The notes below the pieces were generated by a model, which worked only from the letters and a program-made list of their open reading frames with translations, was not told the origin of the DNA and ran no database searches. A DNA stretch of 64,000 nucleotides from Thiodiazotropha sp040506975 (GTDB lineage Bacteria; Pseudomonadota; Gammaproteobacteria; Chromatiales; Chromatiaceae), in assembly GCA_965211775.1 (NCBI GenBank), contig OZ242974.1, forward strand, positions 1,798,001 through 1,862,000, in the 5' to 3' direction. The translations under genes and the position numbers were made by a program. How positions within the stretch are numbered: position 1 is the stretch's first letter; every line of letters begins with the position of its first letter. Below, piece after piece: positions 1 to 7,690 of the stretch.

Positions 1-28
1 CAAATATGTTGAACGTAGCAGTATCTAG

Positions 29-1588
29 CCCGAATATTTCACAAATAAAGAGGGTAAAACCCGTGTAGTTCAATAGAATTCAGTTACTTAGGCTGAAATT
101 GAACGAGGTTTTGCCTGTGACAGAATGTACCCAAGGTCGTTTTGCTTTTCCAGCGGTAAAACGCCGCCAGGTTGAAGCGGATTTTTCCGGTGGTGATATC
201 AGCAGTGATGGCGGCGTGTTGTTGCTACGACAAGCGGACCGACGGCTGGGATTGCTTGAAGCCGTCAATGACACTCTCGCTGATCCACGCGATGGCCGCT
301 ATGTGCAACATGATCAGATTTCTCTACTACGCCAGCGGGTCTATGCCCTGTGCCAGGGCTATGAAGACCTCAACGATCACGACAGTCTGCGACAAGATTT
401 GGCCTTTCAGACGGCCGTGGAACAGGATCAGGCACTGGGCAGTTCACCCACGCTCTGTCGCTTGGAGAATCGGTCAGATCGGGCAACCGCTGTCGCGATC
501 CATCAGGTCCTGATCGAGCAGTTCATCGCCTCGTTTGCCGAGCCACCCGAGGAGTTGATCCTGGACTTCGACGCCACCGATGACCGGGTTCACGGCCTGC
601 AGGAAGGCCGCTTCTTCCACGGTTACTACGATAACTACTGCTTTCTCCCGTTGTACGTGTTTTGCGGCGAACAACTGCTGGTCAGCTATTTGCGCCCGAG
701 CAAGATCGACGGGGCGAAACATGCGTGGGCGATCCTCGCCCTGCTGGTCAAACGCTTGCGTCAGGCGTGGCCGGCGGTGCGGATCATCCTGAGAGCCGAC
801 TCGGGCTTCTGTCGTCACCGCATGCTGCGCTGGTGTGAACGCCATGGCATTGGCTACATCGTAGGCCTGGCGCGCAACCACCGCCTGCAACGGATGATCG
901 AGGAAGACTTCACTGCAGTCGAGCAATGCTTCAAGGCCAACGGACAGAAGCAACGCGTCTTCCTTGGCCTGCGCTACGGTGCACGCAGCTGGCGCCGTCG
1001 ACGCGCGGTGATCGCCAAGCTGGAGGTGAGTGAGCGAGGGCGTAATCCCCGATTTGTCGTCACCAACCTCAACGGCGATGCCCAAACCCTTTACGACGAC
1101 GTCTATTGTGCGCGGGGCGAGATGGAAAACCGCATCAAGGAACAACAGCTGGGGCTGTTTGCTGATCGCACCAGTGCACATCATTGGTGGACCAATCAGT
1201 TTCGCTTGCTGCTGTCGAGCCTGGCCTATGTGTTGATGGAAGCGATTCGCCGCTTGGCCTTACAGGGTACAGAACTGGCCAAGACCCAGGTCGGCACGCT
1301 GCGGCTTAAACTACTCAAAGTGGGTGCGGTGGTGATACGCAATACCCGGCGTGTCCGCTTCCTGCTCTCCAGTGTCTTTCCTTACCAGGCATTGTTCTTC
1401 AGTGTGGCCGAACGGCTGGAGCCAGGATAGCACGCGATGAGTGCTGCCCCGGCACGTTGATAAATAACGGGGTAAGGGGAAGCTGTGCCTGTCAGCCAGA
1501 AATCGGGGCGTTTGGAGCCGGTATCATCCTGTTTCTCGTCCCGGCCTTCTCCTCGTGCCAGTATCGGCAAATGGATGAAATATCCGGG
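29..1588 (+). mobile_element. IS1380-family insertion sequence, copy 1
   Basis: A complete 1560-bp element. The ends are imperfect inverted repeats starting CCCGAATATTTCA (left) and CCCGGATATTTCA (right, read inward). It is bounded by CTAG at 25-28 and 1589-1592, which I read as a 4-bp target duplication. A second copy encoding an identical transposase lies inverted at 34121-35680, with the same length and the same CTAG flanks. One transposase gene fills almost the whole element. Confidence 0.9.
117..1430 (+). CDS. IS1380-family transposase (copy 1)
   Basis: DDE transposase that would cut and rejoin the element's ends. The family call rests on its overall sequence pattern, including DFDATDD near residue 145, a second acidic block RADSGF, and the conserved C-terminal stretch GEMENRIKEQQLG typical of IS1380/IS4-like DDE enzymes. 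I chose the GTG at 117 because GAGG lies 8 bases upstream and because the same start in the diverged relative at 9970 gives an equal length (437 aa). An upstream TTG at 99 or 111 would give a slightly longer protein. The reading frame is intact, so the copy may be active. The identical product is encoded on the other strand at 34279-35592. Confidence 0.9.
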   Translation: MTECTQGRFAFPAVKRRQVEADFSGGDISSDGGVLLLRQADRRLGLLEAVNDTLADPRDGRYVQHDQISLLRQRVYALCQGYEDLNDHDSLRQDLAFQTAVEQDQALGSSPTLCRLENRSDRATAVAIHQVLIEQFIASFAEPPEELILDFDATDDRVHGLQEGRFFHGYYDNYCFLPLYVFCGEQLLVSYLRPSKIDGAKHAWAILALLVKRLRQAWPAVRIILRADSGFCRHRMLRWCERHGIGYIVGLARNHRLQRMIEEDFTAVEQCFKANGQKQRVFLGLRYGARSWRRRRAVIAKLEVSERGRNPRFVVTNLNGDAQTLYDDVYCARGEMENRIKEQQLGLFADRTSAHHWWTNQFRLLLSSLAYVLMEAIRRLALQGTELAKTQVGTLRLKLLKVGAVVIRNTRRVRFLLSSVFPYQALFFSVAERLEPG

Positions 1589-1801
1589 CTAGGGCGAAAG
1601 ATAGCTTTTTAGTTTTCGGTAATTTGGGGGTATTTGACACCAAGAAACGAAATCTACCTTCTGGGCTTTTGGCATATTACCTTTTTCATGGGGAAGCAAG
1701 TTCAGCTCTGGAATATCAGCTGCCTATAGCACGGGTGCCAATCACATATAATTAGGATTGAATGTCAATGGAAGAATATCGTCCATTTCTACCCTCTTCC
1801 T

Positions 1802-2182
1802 TTATGCACGCTGACGGTGGTCATGATCAGATCGCCGGATCAGGCTTTCAAGAGGTATATGTAAACCCTCCCAGAGATTGCGGATCATGTCGATGGAGAG
1901 TGGGCGTTTGCGATTCAGCACCTCAGATACACGTCCGCTTTTGCCAATGAATGGCTCCAGCGCCTTACGGTCAAGTCCACCCTGCTCCATGCGAAACAAG
2001 ATCGCATCGATAGGATCAGGTGGATCGATAGGATAGTGCTTATCCTCATATGCCTCGACCAGCGTGATCAGCACATCGAGCTTGTCGCCGTCTGGTGTAT
2101 CGGCCTCGGCTCCCCAAAGTTGCTCGATCTCGGCCAGCGCCGCATCATAATCCTGTTCTGTTTTGATAGGGCGAATATCCAT
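1802..2182 (-). CDS. higA: HigA-like antitoxin, HTH Xre type
   Basis: A 126-aa antitoxin that should neutralise the neighbouring HigB toxin and repress the operon. The N-terminal half carries the DxAxxEIExLW and LITLVEAYEDKHYP segments seen in the larger, COG5499-type HigA proteins. The C-terminal half (about residues 70-115) is a helix-turn-helix: LDRKALEPFIGKSGRVSEVLNRKRPLS spans the recognition region. The gene lies 16 bases downstream of the toxin gene, the toxin-first order normal for higBA, and has GAGGAT a few bases ahead of its ATG. Its likely operator is the palindrome at 2510-2524. The length is typical and nothing looks broken. Confidence 0.85.
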   Translation of the reverse strand: MDIRPIKTEQDYDAALAEIEQLWGAEADTPDGDKLDVLITLVEAYEDKHYPIDPPDPIDAILFRMEQGGLDRKALEPFIGKSGRVSEVLNRKRPLSIDMIRNLWEGLHIPLESLIRRSDHDHRQRA

Positions 2183-2198
2183 CGTTCTATCCTCGCTA

Positions 2199-2492
2199 TT
2201 ACTTCAAATTGAGCTTGTCGTACTGTTTGTGGGTGCCGACAAACTTCACAAAGAGCGCCTGGCGACCATAATCCACATTTACCACCAGCCGATACTTGTT
2301 CCCTGCAATATTAAATACCACTGTCTCATCGCTGATGATGCTGGCATTACCGTATTGCGCCTTGATGTCGTGATGACTATGCCAATTTGCTTTGTTCGCT
2401 TCGGCATACCATGCCTCTAGCGGCCCTTCCGCGTCCCGGTACAGGGGGAGTTCGTAGAACTCCCTCAGCGTCCTCCTGGCTATTACTCTCAT
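2199..2492 (-). CDS. higB: HigB-like mRNA interferase toxin
   Basis: A 97-aa RelE/HigB-fold toxin (COG4680 type), expected to cleave mRNA at the ribosome. It shows the family pattern: an N-terminal MRVIARRTLREFYE helix, PLEAWYAEANKANWHS, then beta strands VVFNIAGNKYRLVV and a terminal KFVGTHKQYDKL, where the conserved GTHxxYD motif closes the active site. The start at 2492 is preferred over an in-frame codon at 2516: it matches the family N-terminus, and 2516 lies upstream of the apparent -10 element (2499-2504). That places transcription start at or next to the ATG, so the mRNA may be leaderless. The antitoxin gene follows. Confidence 0.87.
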   Translation of the reverse strand: MRVIARRTLREFYELPLYRDAEGPLEAWYAEANKANWHSHHDIKAQYGNASIISDETVVFNIAGNKYRLVVNVDYGRQALFVKFVGTHKQYDKLNLK

Positions 2493-2498
2493 CGGGAA

Positions 2499-2527
2499 AG
2501 TATAGCAACCTCCCATTTTGGGAGCAA
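2499..2527 (-). promoter_or_regulatory. higBA promoter with palindromic operator
   Basis: On the minus strand, TTGCTC (2522-2527) and TATACT (2499-2504) are separated by 17 bases. A perfect dyad, CTCCCA-TTT-TGGGAG (2510-2524), lies inside the spacer, where a bound HigA dimer would block RNA polymerase. The expected transcription start is about 2492, the first base of the toxin ATG. The -35 match is weak; the -10 is 5 of 6. Confidence 0.6.
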
Positions 2528-2816
2528 GTCGATTTTGTCTATATCCTACGCTTGTCCTTGATGAGTGTGTGTAAAACCCCGAACCATGGTCGATGAGCTG
2601 AAGAACTCCCGCCTACTTGGCGTTCCAAGTCACCCACACCGAGTAGGCTGGAAAAATTCATCCCAAAACCTGACCTGGTACACCAGCGGTACATCGGTCA
2701 GTTTCGTTAGATTTCGTAAAATCACACTAACTTATTGTTTGTATGATTATTTTCCAGATTTGGCGTTTCGCTAAGTTTCTCTTAATTAACAGTAACTTAT
2801 TGTTTTATATGGAAAC
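2525..2816. other. Intergenic stretch without a convincing gene
   Basis: No ORF with protein-like composition is visible on either strand. The only structure I see is a 13-base direct repeat, TAACTTATTGTTT, at 2728-2740 and 2793-2805, in an AT-rich segment just before the tRNA fragment. Confidence 0.5.
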
Positions 2817-2817
2817 G

Positions 2818-2860
2818 CTTAATCCATTGGTCGTAGGTTCGAATCCTACATGGCCCACCA
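2818..2860 (+). pseudogene. tRNA-Lys 3' fragment (T arm, acceptor end and CCA)
   Basis: The sequence from TTAATCCATTGGTC through the T arm (GTAGG-TTCGAAT-CCTAC) to TGGCCCA-CCA matches the 3' half of gammaproteobacterial tRNA-Lys. No D arm and no 5' acceptor strand (expected to begin GGGCCA) exists upstream, so it is not a working tRNA. A 3'-only tRNA end is the usual scar or attachment site of an integrative element. The anticodon loop is not recognisable, so Lys is assigned from the variable-loop and T-arm sequence only. Confidence 0.65.
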
Positions 2861-3200
2861 TATTACTATCGAAGCCCGGACCAAAGCGCCGGGTTTTCTG
2901 TTTCTATGTAGGCGATTCGAACCTACGACTTTAAAAAAGCCTGGTTCGACAGCCGAGCATAGCGAGGCTGAACATGGGCGCGCAGCAACCATGGCCCGAA
3001 GGGCGAGGCGCAGCCGAGTAATCCTACAGGGCCCACCATATTACTATCGAAGCCCGGATCAAAGCGCCGGGTTTTCTGTTTCTATGTAGGCGATTCGAAC
3101 CTACGACTTTAAAAAAGCCTGGTTCGACAGCCGAGCATAGCGAATACGACCCGAAGGGCGAGGTGCAGCCGAGTAATCCTGCATGGCCCAGCATAATAAT
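2845..3200. repeat. Tandem repeat made of tRNA 3' end, terminator and inverted T arm
   Basis: Unit 1 (2845-3022, 178 bp) is repeated as unit 2 (3023-3177, 155 bp, with an internal deletion of about 23 bp), followed by the beginning of a third (3178-3200). Each unit holds the tRNA acceptor end GGCCCACCA, a hairpin CCCGG...CCGGG followed by TTTT (the terminator expected after a tRNA gene), then a T-arm-like segment in the opposite orientation (GATTCGAACCTACGAC), and a segment beginning AAGCCTGGTTCGACAGC. A decayed partial copy is at 5129-5187, on the other side of the octaheme cytochrome gene. Confidence 0.75.
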
Positions 3201-3286
3201 GATGAGATGTAAGAGCAAAGTAAGCGCCTGAGCAATCGCACTCAACAGTAAAGTTGAATCGCGACCCCCGTCCTGTCTTTCAGGAT

Positions 3287-3327
3287 TTGACTTATGTCAA
3301 AGCCTTTCCGGTCAATTCCCCTATTAC
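3287..3327 (+). promoter_or_regulatory. FNR/DNR-type binding site and predicted class II promoter
   Basis: TTGACTTATGTCAA at 3287-3300 is a perfect dyad of TTGAC half sites, matching the CRP/FNR-family (FNR, DNR, NNR) consensus closely. A TATTAC element at 3322-3327 stands where the -10 would be if the site were centred at -41.5, putting transcription start near 3335. The gene downstream encodes an octaheme cytochrome, a sensible target for anaerobic or nitrogen-oxide control. The promoter is inferred from spacing; the dyad is directly visible. Confidence 0.55.
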
Positions 3328-3335
3328 TTTTAGGT

Positions 3336-3366
3336 AATTAAAAAATCCTGAGGCGATTTTTTAATT
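3336..3366 (+). other. AT-rich perfect hairpin in the cytochrome leader
   Basis: AATTAAAAAATC (3336-3347) and GATTTTTTAATT (3355-3366) form a perfect 12-bp stem with a 7-base loop CTGAGGC. It begins where transcription from the predicted FNR-dependent promoter would start, so it could cap the 5' end of the mRNA. It could also act as a weak terminator for transcription coming from the left. Confidence 0.5.
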
Positions 3367-3512
3367 CATCGATATAAGAAACCTTACTTGCTTGACAAGA
3401 CTTGAGAGGTTGCCGGCAGTTTCACTCCTCTTAGGACCGGGGAACTGATCCTAGCAGTTTTTGGCGAGTTCCTAATAAAAAGCAATAGTCAAAACTAACT
3501 GGAGAAAAGGTG

Positions 3513-4971
3513 ATGAAACGCCGTCGACTTCTATTATCCTCTGTTGTTGCCGCCCTGTTTTTCTTTGGACTCAACGGCCTGACTCTAGCGGCAGACTCGC
3601 CCGCAAAGACACTGGATGAAGACCAGATGGCTCAAGCCGACTGTGTCGGCTGCCATATCAACGTCAACCCGGGTATCGTCAAGCAGCACATGGAAGGGCC
3701 TCATGCGAATACCAAGAAAGTGGAAGATGAGGTCCGCTGCCACGACTGCCACGGTGTGGATCATAAGACCATGGATGATGTTGAAAAGGCGAGTATGCCC
3801 ACCCCGGAAATTTGTGGTGAATGCCACAAAAAAACAGGCGCGTCAACACAGAGACGGCAAACACAATCTGGCCTGGCTGGCGATGAAGTCTCAGATCGCC
3901 TGGCATGGGCAGCCCGGATCAATCACCGAACAAGGTTATCGCGGCTGTTCCGGATGCCACAAAATCGGTGAGAAAGGACTGCTTGCGGCAACGCAGGGTA
4001 ATATGGGCGATGTGAAGAGAGATGGCGGCAAAGAGGCGGCAACCTATCGCTACGGTAACGCGCAATGCGATGCCTGCCACACCCGCCACAGCTTCAAGGC
4101 ATCGGAAGCCATGGATCCGCGCGCCTGCTCCAACTGCCACATGGGCTTCGACCAACCCCAGTGGGAGATGTATACCTCCGCCAAGCACGGTATCGTGTGG
4201 CAGATCGAAGGGCATGTAAATGAAGGTGGTCGTGCCCCCACCTGTCAGACCTGTCATCTGAGTGAAGGTGATCATGAAGTGCGTACCGCATGGGGTTTCC
4301 TGGGTCTGCGCATCCCCACCAAGGAGAATGTGCTGGCACTGATCGATGTGGCGCCCTCGCTCAAGGAGCCGCTGACGAAACTGGCCGGGTTACTACCCTC
4401 GGGTCACTATATGGATGTTGACGACGATCCGCAGTGGACCTTTGATCGGGCGTTGATTCTGCAGGCCGCCGGCATTCTCGATGCATCGCTGCAACCCACG
4501 GAACGCTTTATCGAAATCGTCGTGCAGGGTCAAGCCGCGCGGGGTCCCGAGGAATTCAATGTCGAGCGTAAGAAGATGAAGGCGACCTGCAACAAGTGCC
4601 ACGCACAAGGATTCGTTAACGAACACTTCAAGGCCTCAGATGAGATAATCAAAGCGGCCGATCACGAGTTCGCCAAGGCCATTACGGCTGTGCAGGCGCT
4701 CTACAAGGATGGTATTTTGCAGAAACCGGAAGGCTGGGAATACGCGCCCGATCTACTCCAATATTATGAGGCAAAGACCAGCATCGAACAGGAACTCTAC
4801 CTGATCATGCTGGAGTATCGCCAACGGACCTTCCAGGGCGCTTTTCACGCCAGCAACGACTACATGCACTGGTATGGCTGGGCGCCATTGAAAACGGCGG
4901 TCAATACCATACTTGAAGAAGCCAAACGGATGCGTGCCGAGCGCGATTCGAAGAAGATGGCAGCGAAATAA
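3513..4971 (+). CDS. Octaheme c-type cytochrome, hydroxylamine oxidoreductase-like (one frameshift)
   Basis: A periplasmic multiheme cytochrome of about 486 aa once one frameshift is corrected. It has a Sec signal peptide (MKRRRLLLSS..., cleavage near LTLA-AD) and eight CXXCH motifs: CVGCH (residues 44-48), CHDCH and CGECH in the first frame, then CSGCH, CDACH, CSNCH, CQTCH and CNKCH in the second. Eight hemes, this length and a helical C-terminal half fit the HAO-like octaheme family, whose members oxidise hydroxylamine or hydrazine or reduce nitrite or hydroxylamine; direction and substrate cannot be read here. The frame changes at a run of seven A (3828-3834); six A would give an uninterrupted CHKKQARQHRDGKHN. 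Start ATG 3513 has GGAGA 7 bases upstream. It stands alone, without haoB- or cytochrome cM552-like partners, and is followed by a strong terminator. Confidence 0.8.
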
Positions 4972-5004
4972 GCGTAACCGAAGAGTCGTGGTTGTCTATA
5001 GTCT

Positions 5005-5037
5005 GGGGTACGGCCTATGCCGTACCCCTTATTGTTT
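5005..5037 (+). terminator. Rho-independent terminator after the octaheme cytochrome
   Basis: A 10-bp GC-rich stem, GGGGTACGGC / GCCGTACCCC, with the 4-base loop CTAT is followed by TTATTGTTT. It lies about 34 bases after the cytochrome stop codon. Confidence 0.85.
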
Positions 5038-5128
5038 GTGACAGCTATAGCTAGAGATCATTAAGCGTGCATGGTCCATCAATCACAATCTCGTAATCCG
5101 GCCCTGTACGTCCGGGGTTTAGAATTTT

Positions 5129-5187
5129 CTAGGTAAGAGGTTCGGTCCTACGACACCAAACAAGCCTGGTTCGACAGCTCATCATTT
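5129..5187. repeat. Decayed partial copy of the tRNA-derived repeat
   Basis: The segment with TCCTACGACACCAAACAAG followed by CCTGGTTCGACAGC resembles the second half of the repeat units at 2845-3177 (CCTACGACTTTAAAAAAG then CCTGGTTCGACAGC). The tRNA acceptor end is not recognisable. The repeat therefore stands on both sides of the octaheme cytochrome gene. Confidence 0.55.
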
Positions 5188-5209
5188 CCTAGGACCGATT
5201 GGATTAGTG

Positions 5210-6322
5210 TTAACAGGCCCTAGTGCCGATCAAAGCATCCAGTCGGTTACGAAACATAGTCTTAAACTGCGATACCTGCAGTCGGCCGTTCTGCCTCGGA
5301 ACGATGATCATTCGTTCAGAAGCAAAATCGAAAGGTGCATCGGTCGAGTTTTTTTCGCGAATAGGTATCCAGCTGGCGGGGGTTGGCGAATTGGCATCGC
5401 TGCGTCCATGCAGCATTCCGGCCTCAAACACCACATTTGGATTGTCTTGATAGAGGGCAGGCTGTGCATCGGGGATTCTCTCCGAAAGGTAACAGACGCC
5501 GTAGCGGCATGTCCCGAGTTCATTCAACAGCTGCATGTTGATATTTCCCGGCCGGTGAATGTCTTTCCAATAGATTTGATTGAACTTGTCCAGGTACTCC
5601 TTTTCCAGAAAGACCTTTTTTATCGTACTGATTACATCGCTTTCCGCATTGGTCGAAGAGGCCAGAAAGATATTCGGCTTGGTCAGCTTTGGCAGGGGGT
5701 GCTGGAGTATTTTATTGAGTTCATCGATCGCATTGCCGGTAAACAGGTTCCTGGCTTTTGTGATTGAATGTGTTCGATAGGCAATGGCCATGGCATCTGC
5801 AATGATCGATAGTTCCTGTTTTGCGGCTTTGGTTATGTCCAATCGTTCGACCGTCTCGAAATTGAATACTCCAAACACATTACCGTTTTCATCTTTGAGG
5901 GGGATGATGATGGAAGTCTTGATTGGGTCGTTGGTGGGTTTGATGTATTTCGGAATGCCTTTGGATTTACTCCACAGATCACGATAGCTGCGACATTTTG
6001 GTAGTAATGGTTCAGAAGGATTGGCGCTGACAATCCAGAGCCGCTTGTTGTAGAGAAAGGCAAATGCCGTCTGGCTGGCAACGCGTCCGTGTGAGTCGCG
6101 AACCGGCATGGTACTGTACTTCCCCATGGTTGCGTGCTTGTGTGGAATCAGCCCGATGTCGTTGCCGATGCGTGATGTGACCATGAACCTGGTTACAGTA
6201 ATGTTGAGGGTGTTCCGAGTGTAGTTATCCACAAGTTGCCGTATACGGTTGAAACTTGTTGCATCAATGTAATCCACCGCATACGCGAACTGAATCAGTT
6301 GCTCTCCGAATGAACTGCTCAT
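5210..6322 (-). CDS. GAF-domain protein with C-terminal TIR-like nucleotide-binding domain
   Basis: A 370-aa cytoplasmic protein of two parts. Residues about 40-200 read as a GAF sensor domain (TSIIIPLKDENGNVFGVFNF is the typical core strand pair). Residues 215-370 match the pattern of the TIR-like predicted nucleotide-binding domain (PF10137 type): KPNIFLASST opens the first strand, YGVCYLSER follows, then NPNVVFEAGM with a conserved Glu at residue 300, and APFDFASER near the end. In related effector proteins this domain binds or cleaves NAD-type nucleotides. Coupling to a GAF domain suggests a small-molecule or stress-triggered switch. No partner gene such as a cyclase or SIR2 is adjacent. 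CGAGG lies 7 bases ahead of ATG 6322. An IS1595 copy sits 32 bases (with its duplication) upstream and may have cut off its promoter or an upstream gene. The domain call is from motif reading only. Confidence 0.6.
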   Translation of the reverse strand: MSSSFGEQLIQFAYAVDYIDATSFNRIRQLVDNYTRNTLNITVTRFMVTSRIGNDIGLIPHKHATMGKYSTMPVRDSHGRVASQTAFAFLYNKRLWIVSANPSEPLLPKCRSYRDLWSKSKGIPKYIKPTNDPIKTSIIIPLKDENGNVFGVFNFETVERLDITKAAKQELSIIADAMAIAYRTHSITKARNLFTGNAIDELNKILQHPLPKLTKPNIFLASSTNAESDVISTIKKVFLEKEYLDKFNQIYWKDIHRPGNINMQLLNELGTCRYGVCYLSERIPDAQPALYQDNPNVVFEAGMLHGRSDANSPTPASWIPIREKNSTDAPFDFASERMIIVPRQNGRLQVSQFKTMFRNRLDALIGTRAC

Positions 6323-6361
6323 GACGGCCTCGTTATTTTATTCTGTATTGATATAACTTTT

Positions 6362-7390
6362 CCTGATTACCCCTAAACCTCAGCCATTCTCAAGAGGCGA
6401 TATGGCATAGGTGGAGTGCGAAGAGCGGCAAAAAGCAATCGTTCAATTATGGCGGGTAAATCGAAACGGCGGTTAAACCGATATTCGAACTCAGCAAGAT
6501 AACGCGACACATGTTTATCTCGAATCGCATGAAAAGTACCCAACAGACTGTTTTTGACATTACCCAACATCGTGTTTACCCATTTGAAGCACGAATACTG
6601 GACACTTTGGCGCCCACCACCCGTCACCATGGGGTTATGATGGCAATCAGCGGTTGTCACGCCACTAAAGCACCAAAGCCCATCGGTAAAGACTTCGCTG
6701 CCAGGCATCAAGCAGGAGCGGGCGTAGCGGGCGATTTCACGTTTGCGGAAGCCCCTTACACGACGCAGTTGAATTTTCATGGGCCTGCCGTCCCGCGTCG
6801 TCTCAACAGCAGCTACGAAAGGGATTTTGTTGCGCGACCCACGACCACGCTTACCGGCTTGCTCGCCTCCGAGATAAGCATCATCCAATTCGATGCGACC
6901 GGCCAGTTTTTTTCCACGCTCACGTTCCATCATCACCTGCATCAACTTATGCTTGAGTCGCCAGGCCGTATTGTAGTTCACCCCGATTTCGCGGGAAAGT
7001 TGCAGCGCCGAGATACTTTTCTTGCGTTGGGTCAACAGATAGATCGCAAGAAACCACGTTCTCAGCGGCAGCTTGGTGCCATGGAAGATGCTGCCGGCGG
7101 TCAGGGAAGTCTGATGATGGCACTTGTGACATTGATATATCTGACGCTTTTTGAGTTCACAGCCTGTTGTGTTGCCGCACTCAGGGCAGACATAGCCCGT
7201 CGGCCAGCGCAAATCATACAATGCCTGTCGACACTGATCCTCGGTCCCATATTGTTCCAGAAAATCGTGCAAACCAAGACCTTTTTGAAATTGAATAGTA
7301 TTTCTCGGCATGATGAAATCCTCTTTTATTCAGTAGGTTCCATTATGCTTGCACCACAGGCTCAATAGCTGAGCCTCATGAGTAATCAGG
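6362..7390 (-). mobile_element. IS1595-family insertion sequence, copy A
   Basis: A complete 1029-bp element with terminal inverted repeats beginning CCTGATTAC and an 8-bp target duplication TAACTTTT at 6354-6361 and 7391-7398. The right-end repeat differs from that of copy B at a few bases. It lies between the GAF/TIR-like gene and the region of the split membrane protein. Confidence 0.92.
6373..7311 (-). CDS. IS1595-family transposase (copy A)
   Basis: A 312-aa transposase with the layout of the IS1595/ISXO2 family. An N-terminal zinc ribbon (CPECGNTTGC...CHKCHHQTS, about residues 42-68) precedes a helix-turn-helix region (LQLSREIGVNYNTAWRLKHK). The DDE-type catalytic core has IELDDAYLGGE, EVFTDGLWCF and GNVKNSLLGTFHAI. 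GAGG lies 8 bases ahead of the ATG. It differs from copy B at two residues near the C-terminus (Ile/Met and Ala/Thr). The frame is intact. Confidence 0.92.
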   Translation of the reverse strand: MPRNTIQFQKGLGLHDFLEQYGTEDQCRQALYDLRWPTGYVCPECGNTTGCELKKRQIYQCHKCHHQTSLTAGSIFHGTKLPLRTWFLAIYLLTQRKKSISALQLSREIGVNYNTAWRLKHKLMQVMMERERGKKLAGRIELDDAYLGGEQAGKRGRGSRNKIPFVAAVETTRDGRPMKIQLRRVRGFRKREIARYARSCLMPGSEVFTDGLWCFSGVTTADCHHNPMVTGGGRQSVQYSCFKWVNTMLGNVKNSLLGTFHAIRDKHVSRYLAEFEYRFNRRFDLPAIIERLLFAALRTPPMPYRLLRMAEV

Positions 7391-7398
7391 TAACTTTT

Positions 7399-7690
7399 TG
7401 ATTATTGAGATTCGTACCTACTATAACAATATTGTAGTTTACCAAATCATCACCAAGCCAAAGATTGAGATACTTTGCTCCATATTGTCTCGTTCCGGAT
7501 GGGAGTGTGGTAACGAGAAAAAATCCATCAATCGCGGTGGTTGGTATTCTGTTGAGGTGAGTCTGATCAGTTGGGTGGTGGTTAGGGGGGGTATGTTGGG
7601 AAGGGATTGCCGGAATAAGGGTGAATTGCACACAACCCCGGTTTCCTGTGGAATACCGAATTCATTTATAAATCTGAAAATGGACTTTTA
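7399..7690. other. AT-rich spacer between IS1595 copy A and the split membrane gene
   Basis: ORFs of 80-100 codons exist on both strands but none has a recognisable family pattern. The minus-strand ORF (7631 leftward) becomes interesting only if IS1595 copy A is removed in silico; see findings. No clear promoter for the gene starting at 7691 was found. Confidence 0.4.

Noticed and set aside
474..1184. Long minus-strand ORF (236 codons) inside the first IS1380 transposase, repeated at 34525-35235
   Set aside because: It is the shadow of the transposase frame in GC-rich DNA; composition is unlike a real protein and it is opposite a gene with clear motifs.
2853..3089. Short ORFs through the tRNA-derived repeats
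   Set aside because: The sequence is explained by repeated tRNA ends and terminators; translated products repeat only because the DNA does.
2845..3200. A CRISPR array
   Set aside because: Only two long units without spacers of constant length and no cas genes; it is a tandem duplication of a tRNA-derived segment.
5207..5767. 186-codon plus-strand ORF opposite the GAF/TIR-like gene
   Set aside because: No ribosome-binding site or family pattern; the minus-strand product has coherent domain motifs over its whole length.
6511..7368. 285-codon plus-strand ORFs opposite both IS1595 transposases (also 8570-9427)
   Set aside because: They mirror the transposase coding strand; no family pattern and no ribosome-binding site.
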